From positions 93,321,103 through 93,385,102 of the forward strand of contig CM067373.1 in NCBI GenBank assembly GCA_034401795.1: DNA of 64,000 nucleotides, read 5' to 3'. The notes below the pieces were generated by a model. The model had not been told where the DNA came from. It was given only the letters and a program-made list of their open reading frames with translations, and did no database searches. Shown here piece by piece: positions 35,279-46,524 of this stretch. Source of the stretch: Chaetoderma sp. LZ-2023a. Its lineage: Eukaryota > Mollusca > Caudofoveata > Chaetodermatida > Chaetodermatidae. The position numbers were made by a program, and so were the translations under genes. The stretch's first letter is position 1; each line of letters opens with the position of its first letter.

Positions 35279-35494
35279 CGTTATATGTATACATTTGAAG
35301 CATTGTCAGAATATATTCACGACTAATGAACGCCTCTTGTGTCAAACGCTTCTTATATCAAGTAACTCTTTAATGGTAAATATTTTTCCGGAAAATTTTT
35401 GCGGACATACTATTTTTGTAAATTCGTCGCTGGCATTTACAAACAATAGCATACACCATAAACAGGTAATGGCCAAAAATATTTAATATTTTTT

Positions 35495-35660
35495 TGCTTA
35501 GTCGGTGTCCATTTGCAGACCAAAGGAATAGTATTTTTGAAAATTTACCACGGGAATGACTGGCTCGGTTACCGAGCCAGTAATTCCAGTGGTCAATTTT
35601 CAAAAATACGTTTCTCTTGGTCCGCAAATGGACATTCCTCAACACAACTGTAGAGGTCAT
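35495..35660. mobile_element. Family-A hairpin element, copy A6
   Basis: GGTGTCCATTTGCAGACC, TTTACCACGGGAATGACTGG, CTCGGTTACCGAG, CCAGTAATTCCAGTGGTCAA, GGTCCGCAAATGGACATTCC. Well preserved symmetric core. Confidence 0.85.
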
Positions 35661-35687
35661 TATCGGCCGGCTTGACCATAAAAGGTA

Positions 35688-36035
35688 TATCCATCAATCA
35701 TATGACGTCATAATCAACTACGTGGCGTGTAGACTGCCGTCATAATCAATTACGTCATGAATGGCTTCATTTAGTCCGTCTTAAACACTTAATGGGTCGT
35801 CAGGTTGTACGAAATGTATTACTATTTAATAAACATGCTGTTGAATCTTTTGAAACTAATTTGATTGGGCACCAGTCAGATTAGTTTCAAAATATTCAAC
35901 AGCTTACCTTGTGGAAATTGAGATTCAGAGAGTGCATGGACCGATCGATCACATTAAGGGGGTGGGATGGATCTAGCGTGGGTGGAGCGTAGCTAGAAAT
36001 GGTCGGCGCATAGCTAAAACTGGATTCCTCCATTC
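35688..36035 (+). mobile_element. Family-B hairpin element
   Basis: ATATGACGTCATAATCAA, AATTACGTCATGAATGGC, AGTCCGTCTTAAACAC, TTTAATAAACATGCTGTTGA and core arms with a short loop (35838-35906). It continues with ACCGATCGATCAC, GTGGGTGGAGCG and GCATAGCTAAAAC and ends TGGATTCCTCCATT. The left terminus is eroded. Confidence 0.8.
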
Positions 36036-36596
36036 AGAAAGATTCCTTTGAAAACTTTGACAGACACCTTTAGCATAATGTGTCATTCATGTTAGTTACA
36101 TTATATATGTCACTGGAAACACCAAGACGCTTGATGACGCCTTTGTGTTTTCCCCGGGGTCAATTTTTTTTATTGGTATGTGGTGGGGTGGGGGTGGGGA
36201 ATTAGGTCATGGCCATTCATTCTCCAGCAGCGTTCGTCAACAACAGTAGCATGTATCGCCATTTATTGATGGTTTAAAACCAAATTTGGCAAATATGTGT
36301 ACTCGAATCTGGATCATTTGTAGACTTTCTTCTCTATTTCGTGTGGCCGTCGTCTGCTTCCAGCCAGCTCCAGTTCTCAGCCACATCTATAATCCGGACT
36401 AAATTGCAACATCTTTTTTTTGTCGTTAAATTTATGCCGATAACGCATTTGATTGGAACAAAAATTGTATTTTAAGCGATGGACCCCGTACATATATGTA
36501 ATGCCTGCCCTTCATAACAAGTATTACGTCATGAACATGAAAAACAGACAATAAAAGAGAATCATAAAACATACGGTACATAGAATACGTGAAGTA

Positions 36597-36990
36597 ATGG
36601 ACGTTTCCACTTTTAGTTATGCCCCGCCCATCTCAATCTAAGCTCCACCCACACTACGTCCGTGTTAGGATCGATCGATCTCTGAACTCTCTGACTATCA
36701 ATTTCCGCAAACTATACAGGTAAGACATTCAATATCTTGGAACTAATTTGTTTGGGCGCGGTTACTGGCTATGGCAGCATCGTCCAGTCAAATTAGTTTC
36801 AAGATATTCAACAGCATGTTTATTAAATAGTAGAGACACAATTCGTACAACGTGTCGGACTATTAAGAGTTAAAAACGGTCCAAACAGAATCATTTTTGA
36901 TGTAATGATTATGACGTCATCCTACATGCCGCTTATCTGATTATGACGTCATATGACGTCAGATGATAGATGGATACACTGGAAAGGTAA
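36597..36990 (-). mobile_element. Family-B hairpin element, near complete
   Basis: Ends ATGGACGTTTCCACTTTTAG and TACACTGGAAAGGTAAATT. It holds CCCCGCCCATC, GGATCGATCGATCTC and ACTATACAGGTAAGAC. Core arms lie at 36728-36812, followed by GTTTATTAAATAGTAGAGAC. Three CRE-like sites follow in one stretch: TTATGACGTCATCCTAC, TTATGACGTCATATGACG and GACGTCAGATGA. Confidence 0.85.
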
Positions 36991-37239
36991 ATTAACTTGT
37001 CCTGTTGCTAAAAATTATGTTTGAGGGAGCACTGGCCCCAACTGAGGCCCACAGGCGCTACTGGTGGAGACAGACAAGGCTCCAATGGCTACTGGTGTGG
37101 CCCATATGAGGCATTTGTGTGTGGTTTCTGGGCTCCACAAGGGCTTACAGGTGGGCCCAGTACCCTTGAGAGAGGGGTGGGGTGTGTGTGTACTCATAGC
37201 GACAAAGTACCAGGACCTGGGACTATTGGGGCCTATATG

Positions 37240-37343
37240 TGAGCGGGGGGGGGGGGGGGGAAAGAGAGAGAGAGAGAGAGGGAGGGAGGGGAGGGGAGGG
37301 GAGGGAGGGAGGGAGGAGGGGAGGTGGGAGGGAGGGAGGGAGG

Positions 37344-37381
<38 letters not shown>
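37240..37381. repeat. Purine-rich (GGGA)/(AG) array
   Basis: G-run, AG units, GGGA/GGAGG units, then pure (AG)n, all on one strand. Such a polypurine tract can form triplex or G-quadruplex structures. Arg-Glu/Glu-Gly frames are artefacts. Confidence 0.9.
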
Positions 37382-37384
<3 letters not shown>

Positions 37385-37539
37385 CTGCGTGCGTGGAGGG
37401 GTGGAGACATGGTCAAAGAAAAGAAAAAATTGACACGTCCTAAACTAATTTCCAATATGTTTTTTCGATTCAGTCAATAAGTGTGATTCAAATCTGGATA
37501 GTATGCACTCGTCCGAATTTCACTGCAGTCATAGAACTA

Positions 37540-37630
37540 TGCACTTTGAATATTTTGTTGGAATTTTTGAAAAATATGTTGTCTCAGTCAAAGTCCAATT
37601 ATTTACAAAATGTTCAATAACATATTTTCT
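37540..37630. mobile_element. B-core hairpin, decayed
   Basis: GAATATTTTGTTGGAATTTTTG and AGTCAAAGTCCAATTATTTA ... AATGTTCAATAACA keep arm-like symmetry. The CACCCC-rich sequence and (CACG)n tract (37660-37705) on the right recall the insertion in the loop at 35105-35130. Confidence 0.4.
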
Positions 37631-38639
37631 CCAGTCAGCCTCAGCCCCACCCCACCCCATCCCACATACACGCACGCACGCAAACACGCACGCACGCACG
37701 CGCGCACACAAACACAATGGGAGGAGAAAGTCGTAAAGAAGTATTAACATTTACATTGACCATTTGAAATGTTATTGTTGATCCTATCTATATGGACTCA
37801 CTGCGCTTGTCATGTATATGCTGTAAACAAGGGACGTATGAAGGTTGCCAACATATTTTAGAAAGTGAAAAAAATAATATTTATGTAAAATGCAATAATT
37901 TAACAATCACGTGAACCAAATGATGATCCATATTTACCTATGGAAATGCAGGAGAGCATCAAGATTTCAAAATTTGCAGGGGTATGACACCGGTGGGTTC
38001 GAAGATGGTCTCTGGCCTAGAATGACATTGGGGCCGAGAATTTCTCTCAAGGTCCTTGTTAGGGCCCCTATGCACTCCAAATATGTGTTGAAGGTTCTGA
38101 CTTCCGTGTGCTATTAATGGGCCCTGTGGGTCTCTGAGTGTAGTATGCTATTGTGCCAATGGTAACCTCTAAATGATACATGCTAAAGGGGAATACAAAC
38201 AAAAAACGAATAAGCAGGCCAATGATGATTGTGTTTAAATAAAATATATATCATTCGCATATTTTCGACTACCTAACTAGTAAGTTTCGCCACGGAAAAT
38301 TATTTTCTGCAATTTCTGATGAGAATCACGGAGTAGGGTAGGTATCAAAATAATACCAACTCCGTCTGGGAGCCATAATTCAGAGAGTCTGGGGTCGCAC
38401 CACTCTCACTGTCCTGAAAGACAGAGGATATAAGAATTTGGGTGCACAACTGATTAGGCAGATATGAAACGGAAGTGTTCTGAACTCCATTTTAAAGATA
38501 AGTGTCCAGAGTGATCAATCACACATTACATAATCTGATCATCTATTTCGAGATAAATATTCATGAATATATAACACAATGATCACTGTAGCACAACTAC
38601 ATACATGCAACGCCAAACCAATTCAACCCTAACGGCTAG

Positions 38640-39235
38640 TTAAAGGTCAACAAAGATGACCTGCTCCATATGATTGGACAGGTCAGGGCGGAAGAGTGGC
38701 AGAAGCGATTCTTCCAAGTACAAGAGGCGGGGAGGTTTCCAGCGATCACCAGAGATGATCCTGAAAACCTCCATAAGAAAGCACAGTGCAACCGTGACCT
38801 TCGGCAGTTGTTTGATGAGACGACTACTAGTTTGCGAGCCGATGCTGGTGCTACTCAGATGGCAGACCACCCACTGGAAATCGGTAGGTGGATATTAAGG
38901 GGACCAAGATCTGAACCCTTAGCCCAGAGTATCAGACAAGAAAGTGAACAAACTCGCAATGAACACCTCGAGCAGTGAAATGGAAGTGATGGAGAAAGAA
39001 CCGCGAACATTATGTTAGAGATTCTTTCAAGGCCTTAATGCGGACATCAAACCGCAGATCATGGCAAAGATAAAGCAGACTGTACAAAACGCCTACCTCT
39101 GGTACATCCGTACCTATCATATCCGCCACATCGAGGACAGTAGGGTTATGCTATTACGCAAGATCGCTCCAGGCAGCCCATGGATGAACACACTAGGAGC
39201 AGTCAAGACCTGGGTTGACTGACTTCACACACAGT
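38640..39235 (+). pseudogene. Unassigned coding-like stretch before the polymerase remnant
   Basis: A plus frame (38670-38978, 102 codons) is rich in Gln, Glu and Arg (VRAEEWQKRFFQVQEAG). After a stop, another frame reads LNADIKPQIMAKIKQTVQ and LRKIAPGSPWMNTLGAVKTW to about 39220. It has coding-like composition with scattered stops, and lies directly upstream of the type-B polymerase remnant. It may be part of the same mobile element. No family is recognised. Confidence 0.35.
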
Positions 39236-39647
39236 GAAATCTGCCAAGAAAGCTAGTCCGGTATTGCTCCTCAGCACTCCATAGCTGAGGTTTGTTGATG
39301 TGATAAATTATCTCATGCCTATAGTCTCCTACGAGAAATGGTTCAAAGTCTATGGGTTTACACAGCAGACCAGCTGGTTCCCGTATGAATGGCTAGACTC
39401 GACCGATAAGTTCAGCTATCCAAGGCTTCCTGATTACCCAGCATGGACATCTAAGCTACGCTGTTTTCCAAACAATGTGGGTGGTTACCTCCTGAAGTTA
39501 TTAGAGTGAAGACAGTGCAAGCAGACCTTCCGACTGCAAGGGATGCGGACATTCACTGACTGGCTGCGATACTACAACAACTCAGATGTCAGCCCATTCA
39601 TAAAAGGCCTAGAGTGGATGTGGCAGTTCTACACAGAATGAGATATA

Positions 39648-40020
39648 GATGTAGCGCGCCAATATCGAATTTGCGCCATTGACCAACAAATGTATATATC
39701 AATGTATCATATTTGATATCGGCGCGCCCATCGGCCAATGGTGCAGGTCCAATATCGAATTTGACATTGGTGCGCCCATTGGTCATGGCGCGTGGGACAA
39801 TATAGAATTCTTTATTGGCGTGCCCATTGGTCAATGATGCAGGGGACCAATATAAAATTTGATATTGGTGTGCCCGTTGGTTAACAGCACAGGGGAACAA
39901 TATCGAATTTGATTTTGGCATGCCCGTTGGTGAAAGGCACAGGAGACCAATATCGAATTCGATATCGGTGCGGTAATTGACCCATATCACCTGTTATATT
40001 TGCGCCGATATGAAACAGTA
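39648..40020 (-). mobile_element. Minisatellite element of about 50-bp palindromic units, copy E1
   Basis: Repeats at about 39751, 39799, 39849, 39899 and 39949, each AATATCGAATTTGATATTGG followed by a spacer like TGCCCGTTGGTTAACAGCAC. Both unit halves are self-complementary. The outer end is GTAGCGCGCCAATATCGAAT and the inner end TTTGCGCCGATATGAAACAG. The same ends recur at the other copies, so this is a discrete element and not just a satellite. Confidence 0.75.
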
Positions 40021-40065
40021 TCAAAGTAAATCAATTTCTGTTTGTACCCGAGCCTTATTAATGGC

Positions 40066-40099
40066 TGACAATAAATAAATAAATAAATAAATAAATAAA

Positions 40100-40175
<76 letters not shown>

Positions 40176-40176
40176 A
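40066..40176. repeat. (AAAT)n microsatellite
   Basis: Tetranucleotide array with one single-base interruption near 40100, sitting between two inverted copies of the 50-bp-unit element. Confidence 0.95.
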
Positions 40177-40339
40177 ATGTGAACTTGAACTTATACAGCA
40201 TGGACATCAATATCGTTGCTACATATACCTTTGTTTTTAGAACCTTATGTAAATTTCTTTCACACACAATGCGACACAACCTCGCATAACACCTGAGTAA
40301 ATACCTTTAGGCCTACGAACAGGGGGAAATCAGAAAGTT

Positions 40340-40715
40340 TTGTAATTTGACACTGTTTCATGTCAATGCAAATATAGCAGTTGATATTGGTTCCCCTGCG
40401 CCGTTGACCCGCAGGCGTGCCAATATCGACTTTGATATTGGTCCCCTGTGCCATTGACCAACGGGTGGGGGGCCGATATCAAATTTGATATTGGTCCTCT
40501 GCGCCATTTACCTACGGGCACGCCGATATTAAATTCTATATTGGTCCCTGTGCCGTTAAATCAATATTGGGCCCTACGCAGTTGACCAACGGGCTCACCG
40601 ATATCAAATTCGATATGGTCCCTGCCCCGTGGCTGATATAAAATTTGACATTGGTACATGCGCCATTGGTCAACGGTGCAGATTCAATATTGGCGCATTA
40701 CATAGACATCCTGAA
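40340..40715 (+). mobile_element. Minisatellite element, copy E2 (inverted relative to E1)
   Basis: Starts CACTGTTTCATGTCAATGCA and AAATATAGCAGTTGATATTG. It has units at about 40422, 40475, 40525 and 40600 (CGATATCAAATTTGATATTGG with CGGGCACG and CCATTTACC spacers) and ends CAATATTGGCGCATTACATAG. Orientation is opposite to E1. Confidence 0.75.
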
Positions 40716-42289
40716 AGACACAGTGTCTCTCTCCTAGGTATCTCTACCGTATCTCTGGTGGAACTGCTCAGCACATGCCTGAGTAAGGGAAACCTATCAG
40801 ATATTAAAAGATGCGATTGCTGGTGGACCTAGCGTTGTGTTCACTCGATACTACAAAGCGGGTATGACTAGAATCTGCTGTGGTGGCAAGCATATCTGCA
40901 AACGTCTCATCGACTATGACACGAATGCCCTGTACCTGTCCACGATGGTTAAAGAGATGCCATGCAGTAAAGAAACAGTGTGTATGTCAATGGTTTGGAG
41001 CTAGCCCAGTAGAATGCTTTAAGGAGGATCTCTTCGCAGACTGTGGATTCAGATTCGCTGAAGTGGACATAGAGATACTGACCAGCCTATGTGTGAACTC
41101 CGTGCAAATGTGGCTTCTCTTCTATAACTGAGAGATCCCCGCTGAGGCAGTATCCTCTGAGATGCTCGTATACCTAGAGCAAACAGGGTGGAAGCGTCCC
41201 ACAATGAGCAAACTAGTCGGTAGACTTTCCAACAAGAAGAGGTTCCTGTATGCACTGGCACTCAAGTGGTATATAACTCATTGCCTAGAGATCACCGCTG
41301 CTTACAGCACCAAAGACTACACCCCACAGAAACCCTTTGAGTAGTGCGTGAACGTTGTGACAGTGGCACGCCGCTCAGGAGATGTAGATAAGAGCAAAGC
41401 ACTCCTGGCAGATCTCTTCAAACGACTCAGCAACAGCACTTATGGCAAAGTGATTGAGATTCTCGAGCATCATAGCAATACCGGATTCAACCAGGATGAA
41501 CGAGTTGTAGACAGGGCCCTCCTAAGTACCTGGTTCAAGGACTTAGAGGAGATTGGGTAGTCATACAAGCTCCATGGCCATAAACCTAGAATCACTATTC
41601 GTCATTCATTCCAGGTCGGAATTGTTGTATATGAACATGCGAAGCTGAGAATGCTGGAGTTTTGCTATGACCTCTTGGATTGATACGCACCTCGTGACAG
41701 TTTCGAGAACCTACAGGTGGATACTGATACCGCGTATATCGCCATAGCAGGCTCCAGCCTCGATAATGCGATACATCCGGAGATGCGCTCAGAGTATGAG
41801 ACATGCAAGTGGGACTGGCTGGCATGGGATGTGTGGTCTGGATGGACTCCAGGACCGTTCAAGCTGCAGTTCGAAGGTACACATGGTATCGCTCTCTATT
41901 CCAAGTGCTACTATGTGGAGAGCGTGGGGTACCATAGGCCGTATGAAGTCCTCGACTAAAGGAATGTCTAAGCATCAGAATGCGGTCTCTTGGCCATCCA
42001 TGGTGCAGTTTACAGAGCCATAAACCGAGGCCTCCGGATGCATAGACCTAGCGGGGTTATGGTGACCTATGAGCACAAAAAACTTTCTCAGCATACTATG
42101 ATAATGGTCAGATAGTGTCCATACCGAGCGAATCGACTACCATATGCCTATCATGCCTTCCGTGGCAAAGCTTGCTCTGAGCCATCTGACACCTATAGTC
42201 CCAGTGCTGAATCACATCAGTGCTTATGATCTAGAAGAGGTCTACTCCACTTGAGAACTCCAGGCAGCTGTGCATCTGCAGGCACAAAG

Positions 42290-43640
42290 TTGAAGCTCGT
42301 CTTGTACAAAAGGTTGTCTAGGAACGCAATCCGAATGAGCGGGGTAATAAAGTATGGGCTGACCGGTCGTCTCCACATACTAATCAATTCTGTGAATATC
42401 TACTGACCATTTGGAAATCTGCCACGCATCTTCGACCATCTTCTAGCTCACGGGGCTCATATAGATAGGGAACCATGGCATCGGATGGAAGACTGCCATC
42501 CTTACCTGTGCAGGAACTGCTGTGTCTTGACTAGACAGGAGCCGCCATCCCATGAGCATATTGGTGTGGGAACAATCTCTCTGCCAGTGTTCGGTTCCAC
42601 CATTCAATGATTGCTTGAGCTCGATGAGGACCCACTTCATCTCGTCTAATTGTTCACCACATTTGTGCATAATGGCTGCAGTCTCACCTCTGGACACCTT
42701 ACCCTCATCCACGTGTAACAACTGAAGGGGCTTTTGTGAATAAACACTCCGGAACCTGGCTGCCACTTAGCCTGTGGATTTATCCATGAGTGGAGCTGTA
42801 GCCTTGTACCTGCTGGCCACATGAACAGTGGTGATGGTGCACTTTTAGTACTTGCGTCACACACGATCATGTGGAGGAAATAGTACGTATGCTTGGTGCA
42901 CCCTGTTCGGTATAGGTTCACCGAAGTGGGCCAGGTGAATGTGGCGAGGTCGCTGACTATATATCTGCCTCATTGCTTGCCTGATGAGCCATTGGCTGCC
43001 AATCTCTAAGGTGAAGCTATGACCCTTGCAGCGAGTGGCCTGAAGTAGACGATGAGGCCCCGATAATAGCCACCAGGTCTATAATAGAAGTCTGCCAGAG
43101 AGACTACATTTGAGCTCTCAGTCATACAGTATCCCATATAACATGTCTTAAATTTCAGTGTCCCAAATTACTGTGAGTGCCACCGCGATACATAGGATCC
43201 AAGGTCCTGCAACTCGAAAGAAGGTTCCAACCCCTGAGGCAATAGCTGGAATAGTCTCAGAAATCTTCTCAACTCCATGGAGTCAGCCTACAGGATTCTG
43301 GCTCGACCTCTCTGTCGTCTTAATCAACATCTTCCACATCACAGTCCATGTCGTCGACATCATCCTAGTTCTCATCAACGTCATTGACATCATCATATTC
43401 TATATCTTCGATAGCCTCGGCTCCATACATATACAAGAGCTTTGAAACCTAACAAATAGAGATGGCATCAGTGATATTGAATGCAGGCATGTTTGCATTG
43501 CCGAACTGGGGACCCAGCTTTGCTGACCACAGTGGCAGAGGTGGAGCAAAACCGTCATAACCAGGCAATAGAGACGCTATCAGTGGAGTGGATGGAGTAG
43601 ACCAAGGCGCTCGAGCACATGCGCTAAAGGAAGGCACGTA
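42290..43640 (-). pseudogene. Coding-like minus-strand stretch after the polymerase, unassigned
   Basis: Minus frames at 42443-42766 and 42646-42921 (overlapping, different frames) and a region near 43420-43310 reading AIEDIEYDDVNDVDEN (acidic) followed by a hydrophobic stretch on the same strand. Composition is coding-like, with stops and frameshifts. By position these may be structural genes of the Polinton-like element, but I recognise no capsid, ATPase or protease motif. Confidence 0.3.
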
Positions 43641-44400
43641 GACGACAAATGTGTGCTCAGGCTGGTCAAAATATCAGAGAAGCAAATGAAAGTCTCAACG
43701 AGTAGTACGAAGTTGTAAGCTCTTAGAACCTACACTCGGATATGAAGCATCAACAGGCCAGAAGATGGCAGAGGCCATAGTAGTACTCGGAGTCGGTACT
43801 GTGATATGATAGCGGGAGTCCTGTGCTATGCTGTTCTATCACTCTGTTCCAGCTGAATAGCTTTATCTTGGGAGGAGCAGACCTTAGCAAATCCGAAATA
43901 CAGTACCATTATGCCCGGGCTCTAGCTTGCTCTCCGGGCAGGTTTCCAACATGGAAGCTGAACAGGTTGACCCTACCACCCAGGTAACCCTGACCCTCGA
44001 GTGCTTGTGGCCACTGGTCATGCTTTAGACGGACTTATGATTTCGTCTTCTGTCAGTAGAGACAGACATCAGCCAATTCACAAGGTTCCCCAAGTACATT
44101 AGTTCTGGCTACAACACATTTGAAGCCATCCAGCTCCTTAACTTCCTAAATTGTTCCTCCCTTCTGTACCAGTACTGCAACAGCCACAGAGTATGGAGTA
44201 CCACATGGCAATGTTAGCTCGAGCCACTGTCCAGATGTGGCTTGGACTTGCTGATGTTCTCGCTCTATGTGTAAAATCCGCTCTTTTGAGCCTGCTCGTT
44301 TTAGCCCCTGGCCCCACACGTGAAGTCATGGAGAGATCATTTTCACATCTTTACTATGCTTGGTGTACTCCCAAAGGAACAGCTTGTCCCACATCATAGT
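43641..44400. other. Decayed coding-like DNA, unassigned
   Basis: Short plus and minus frames only (for example 44151-44399 plus, 44138-44329 minus). No motif recognised. Probably part of the same large element as the polymerase. Confidence 0.3.
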
Positions 44401-44405
44401 CTTAT

Positions 44406-44850
44406 TCACGTGTGTGTTCTCGAAGAGTGAGAAGAGCGGCATAGCCATAGGCATCTCCGTATTTGGCTGTAAGCTGATTCTGTGAATCCACCATCGCACT
44501 CCATGGCATAGTATCCATCAACCTTCAAATAGAAGGTAGATCCACGAGCCAGTGGAGCCAGGACTCGGTACTCATTGTATACATACGTGGTGTCCTGAGT
44601 TGAGTGGCTCTGCGTGATTTTCCACATGATCACAACTTGTGGGAGTTCTACCTCTTTTGCCGTTGTGCTGTATAGTCTAAACGCCAATGTTATATTCCGG
44701 GTTTCGTGGATCTGGTTCGCGAAGTCAATGTATTTCCCAGCTGTGGAGAGAGGTTTCTCATCATGAATAGTGGGTAGAATGCCTGTCAGGTAGTCCTTTC
44801 GTAGATCGATGCAATGTGAATTCGCAGGTTCAACAGCCCTGTCTGGATGT
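44406..44850 (-). pseudogene. Unassigned protein fragment of the large element
   Basis: An open minus-strand frame of about 145 codons, longer than the ATG-started piece at 44406-44687. Read from about 44820 it gives LRKDYLTGILPTIHDEKPL, then KYIDFANQIHETRNITLAFR, LPQVVIMWKITQSHSTQDTT and STFYLKVDGYYAMECDG. The mix of aromatic and beta-branched residues with short polar turns suggests a beta-rich structural protein. I cannot name its family. A Polinton-type capsid or fibre protein is possible from context only. Confidence 0.35.
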
Positions 44851-44999
44851 TAGACAGATTAAATGTCTCCATGTTCAGTAAAAATTTTCAACAGATTGTC
44901 CTCCGACATCAGGAGTAAACTCGGCAACCAGTTGCTGCGAAAATGCTGACTATCACTCGGGTGTGAGAACCATTTCATGGCATTAATTTCCTCCACGCT

Positions 45000-45490
45000 C
45001 GGATGGCTCAGTCTCCTCCAACTGATGAGGAGATACTAGCCTTATTGCATACACAGGATGCGCCATGATCGGTCAAGGAATTGCTGACCAGAATCCTATA
45101 CAAAAGGTTTTATAGGGATCAGGTTAGATGTTGGATCTCCCTGCGACAGAACCCACTAAGAGTTCTGCCATTCTGGCTCTGAATCGGGTGTGGGTCGAGG
45201 TCAAGGCTCTAGTGTCAGTTAGGAAATGGGCAAGTGTGTTTGACGTCCACACCGATGAGGAAAGCCATATACTGCACAGTCTACAGTATGTGTCTATAGA
45301 TTATTTTCGAAAGGAAATCGGAGCAGCAGTTGGCCAAAGTTGGGGGAAATGACCACACGAGCGGGCATGCTGAGGATCAAGCTGCAGGTACTGAGGAAGG
45401 GTGTGCAATGGGCAGGAAGGCGGGCCATGACTCGGGCACACAGCAGGCCATTAATTGCATAATCCATACTAAGGGATGGAAGGTTAAGGA
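45000..45490. other. Coding-like DNA, unassigned
   Basis: A plus frame at 45128-45352 (74 codons, NRVWVEVKALVSVRKWASV) has coding-like composition but no recognised domain. It lies between the large-element remnant and the retroelement protease. Confidence 0.25.
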
Positions 45491-46300
45491 GCCTGATCCA
45501 GAATGGAAATATTTTCAAAGTGTGATGGCAGTTCCTGATGAAGTTACTGACAACAAGTGAGATGCGGCGTCCATCAATTTCTAGTTCCTTGCGTGCACAG
45601 GGTACTATAGCTCCACTGTTTTTTAGGAAATCAATGCCAAGCAGTGCATCGTTCGCGATGTTGACTATGATGACCCTCTGGATGAATCGCAGACACTCTT
45701 TTTGGATCGTGAAGCTGGTGGTTCTTGCAACTTCGAGGGGAGTTCCAGCAGCACCACAAAGGTGAGTGCATGATTCTACAAATGGCGGTCGTACGCCTTC
45801 ATGTATGGTAGCATAAAGACAGGAAATGAGGATGGTAATGGTAGCTTCAACATCGACAGTAGCGAGGGCTTGGGTACCTTGAATGGTATAATGGCACCAA
45901 TGAACTTGATCTTGGGAAGCGAATGGTTTCGAAGGTGGATGGGGTGCAGTTGGTGTGTTCCGTGCTTCTAGGATGTACCTAACTAAAGTGGTGAGCTCCA
46001 GATTCCCAGTAGTGGAAGCATGGTCAAAATATGGCCGTCTAGCCTGTTTATGCTGAAGAGGGGTGTCAGGGATAGCGGAAGGTAATTTCACCAAAGGTAC
46101 CAACTCCTTGGGAAGAATTTCTTGATCTTGGTCCAGAACCAGGGAGGTTGATGGCTGTATGCCATTTTCATTCGTTCAGTTTCCGTCTGGCGGCAATTGA
46201 GGCACGAACCGTGGGGACATCACTGGATTGTTCTCCATTCGTTAGCGAGTCACTTAATGCTGAGCTTATTTGGAAGGCGGGGCCTCTAGGAAGCTCTGGG
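45490..46300 (-). pseudogene. LTR-retroelement gag-pol fragment with aspartic protease
   Basis: A minus frame of 269 codons (46103-45294) includes a retropepsin-like domain at about residues 75-185. It reads ALATVDVEATITILIS, where retropepsins have D(T/S)GA; then ESCTHLCGAAGTPLEVARTT; then VIIVNIANDALLGIDFLKNS (the conserved ILGxDFL flap-distal segment); then ELEIDGRRISLVVS. The catalytic Asp is kept but the T/S-G-A turn is replaced by VEA, so activity is unlikely. The protease would normally process the Gag-Pol polyprotein of a Ty3/gypsy-type element. No RT, integrase or LTR is seen nearby. Upstream gag-like frames (46140-46350) are too short to judge. Confidence 0.7.
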
Positions 46301-46359
46301 CTAGAGACCCGAATGGGTTTAAATCAATCGACTGGTATTCTGAGGTAGGTTCAAGAGAA

Positions 46360-46500
46360 GATCATTGTTGAAAATTTACCACTGGAACGAGCCAGTCATT
46401 CTTGTGGTCAATTTTCAAAAGTAGTCTTTTCTTTTGGTCTACAAATGGACATTTCTCAAGACCACTGCTGAATCTGTTTTTGACTGTTTGAATATTAAAA
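46360..46500. mobile_element. Family-A hairpin element, centre deleted (A7)
   Basis: AAATTTACCACTGGAACGAG, CCAGTCATTCTTGTGGTCAA, then GTAGTCTTTTCTTTTGGTC, AAATGGACATTTCTCAAGAC. Half of the palindrome centre is lost. Confidence 0.75.
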
Positions 46501-46524
46501 GTTTAATAAGACTCGGTACAAGTA

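Larger units (their letters stand above)
39300..42085 (+). pseudogene. Polinton/Maverick-like type-B DNA polymerase, degraded and split
   Basis: A protein-primed family-B DNA polymerase is recognisable across frames. The proximal part (39300-39640) includes WLRYYNNSDVSPFIKGLE. The polymerase domain resumes after an insertion at 40740: motif A as DYDTNALYLS (40912-40941), motif B as KRLSNSTYGK (about 41420-41450) and motif C as VDTDTAYIA (41718-41744). All three hold the expected key residues (Asp in A, Tyr-Gly in B, Asp-Thr-Asp in C). Then MRSEYETCKWDWLAWDVW and a GIALYSKCYY segment follow. In-frame stops occur near 41129, 41343, 41559 and 41681, and 1.1 kb of minisatellite elements and an AAAT array interrupts it (39645-40712). 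Polintons are large self-synthesising transposons; this copy is dead. A related virus-like element is possible. Confidence 0.8.

Noticed and set aside
37064-37480. Arg-Glu-Gly-rich 138-codon frame
   Set aside because: Mostly the GGGA/AG array; the sequence before it (37064-37240) shows no recognised domain.
39648-40715. CRISPR-like array (palindromic repeats with spacers)
   Set aside because: Spacers are as similar to each other as the repeats, copies have conserved ends and recur elsewhere, and the genome is eukaryotic; it is a minisatellite-bearing mobile element.
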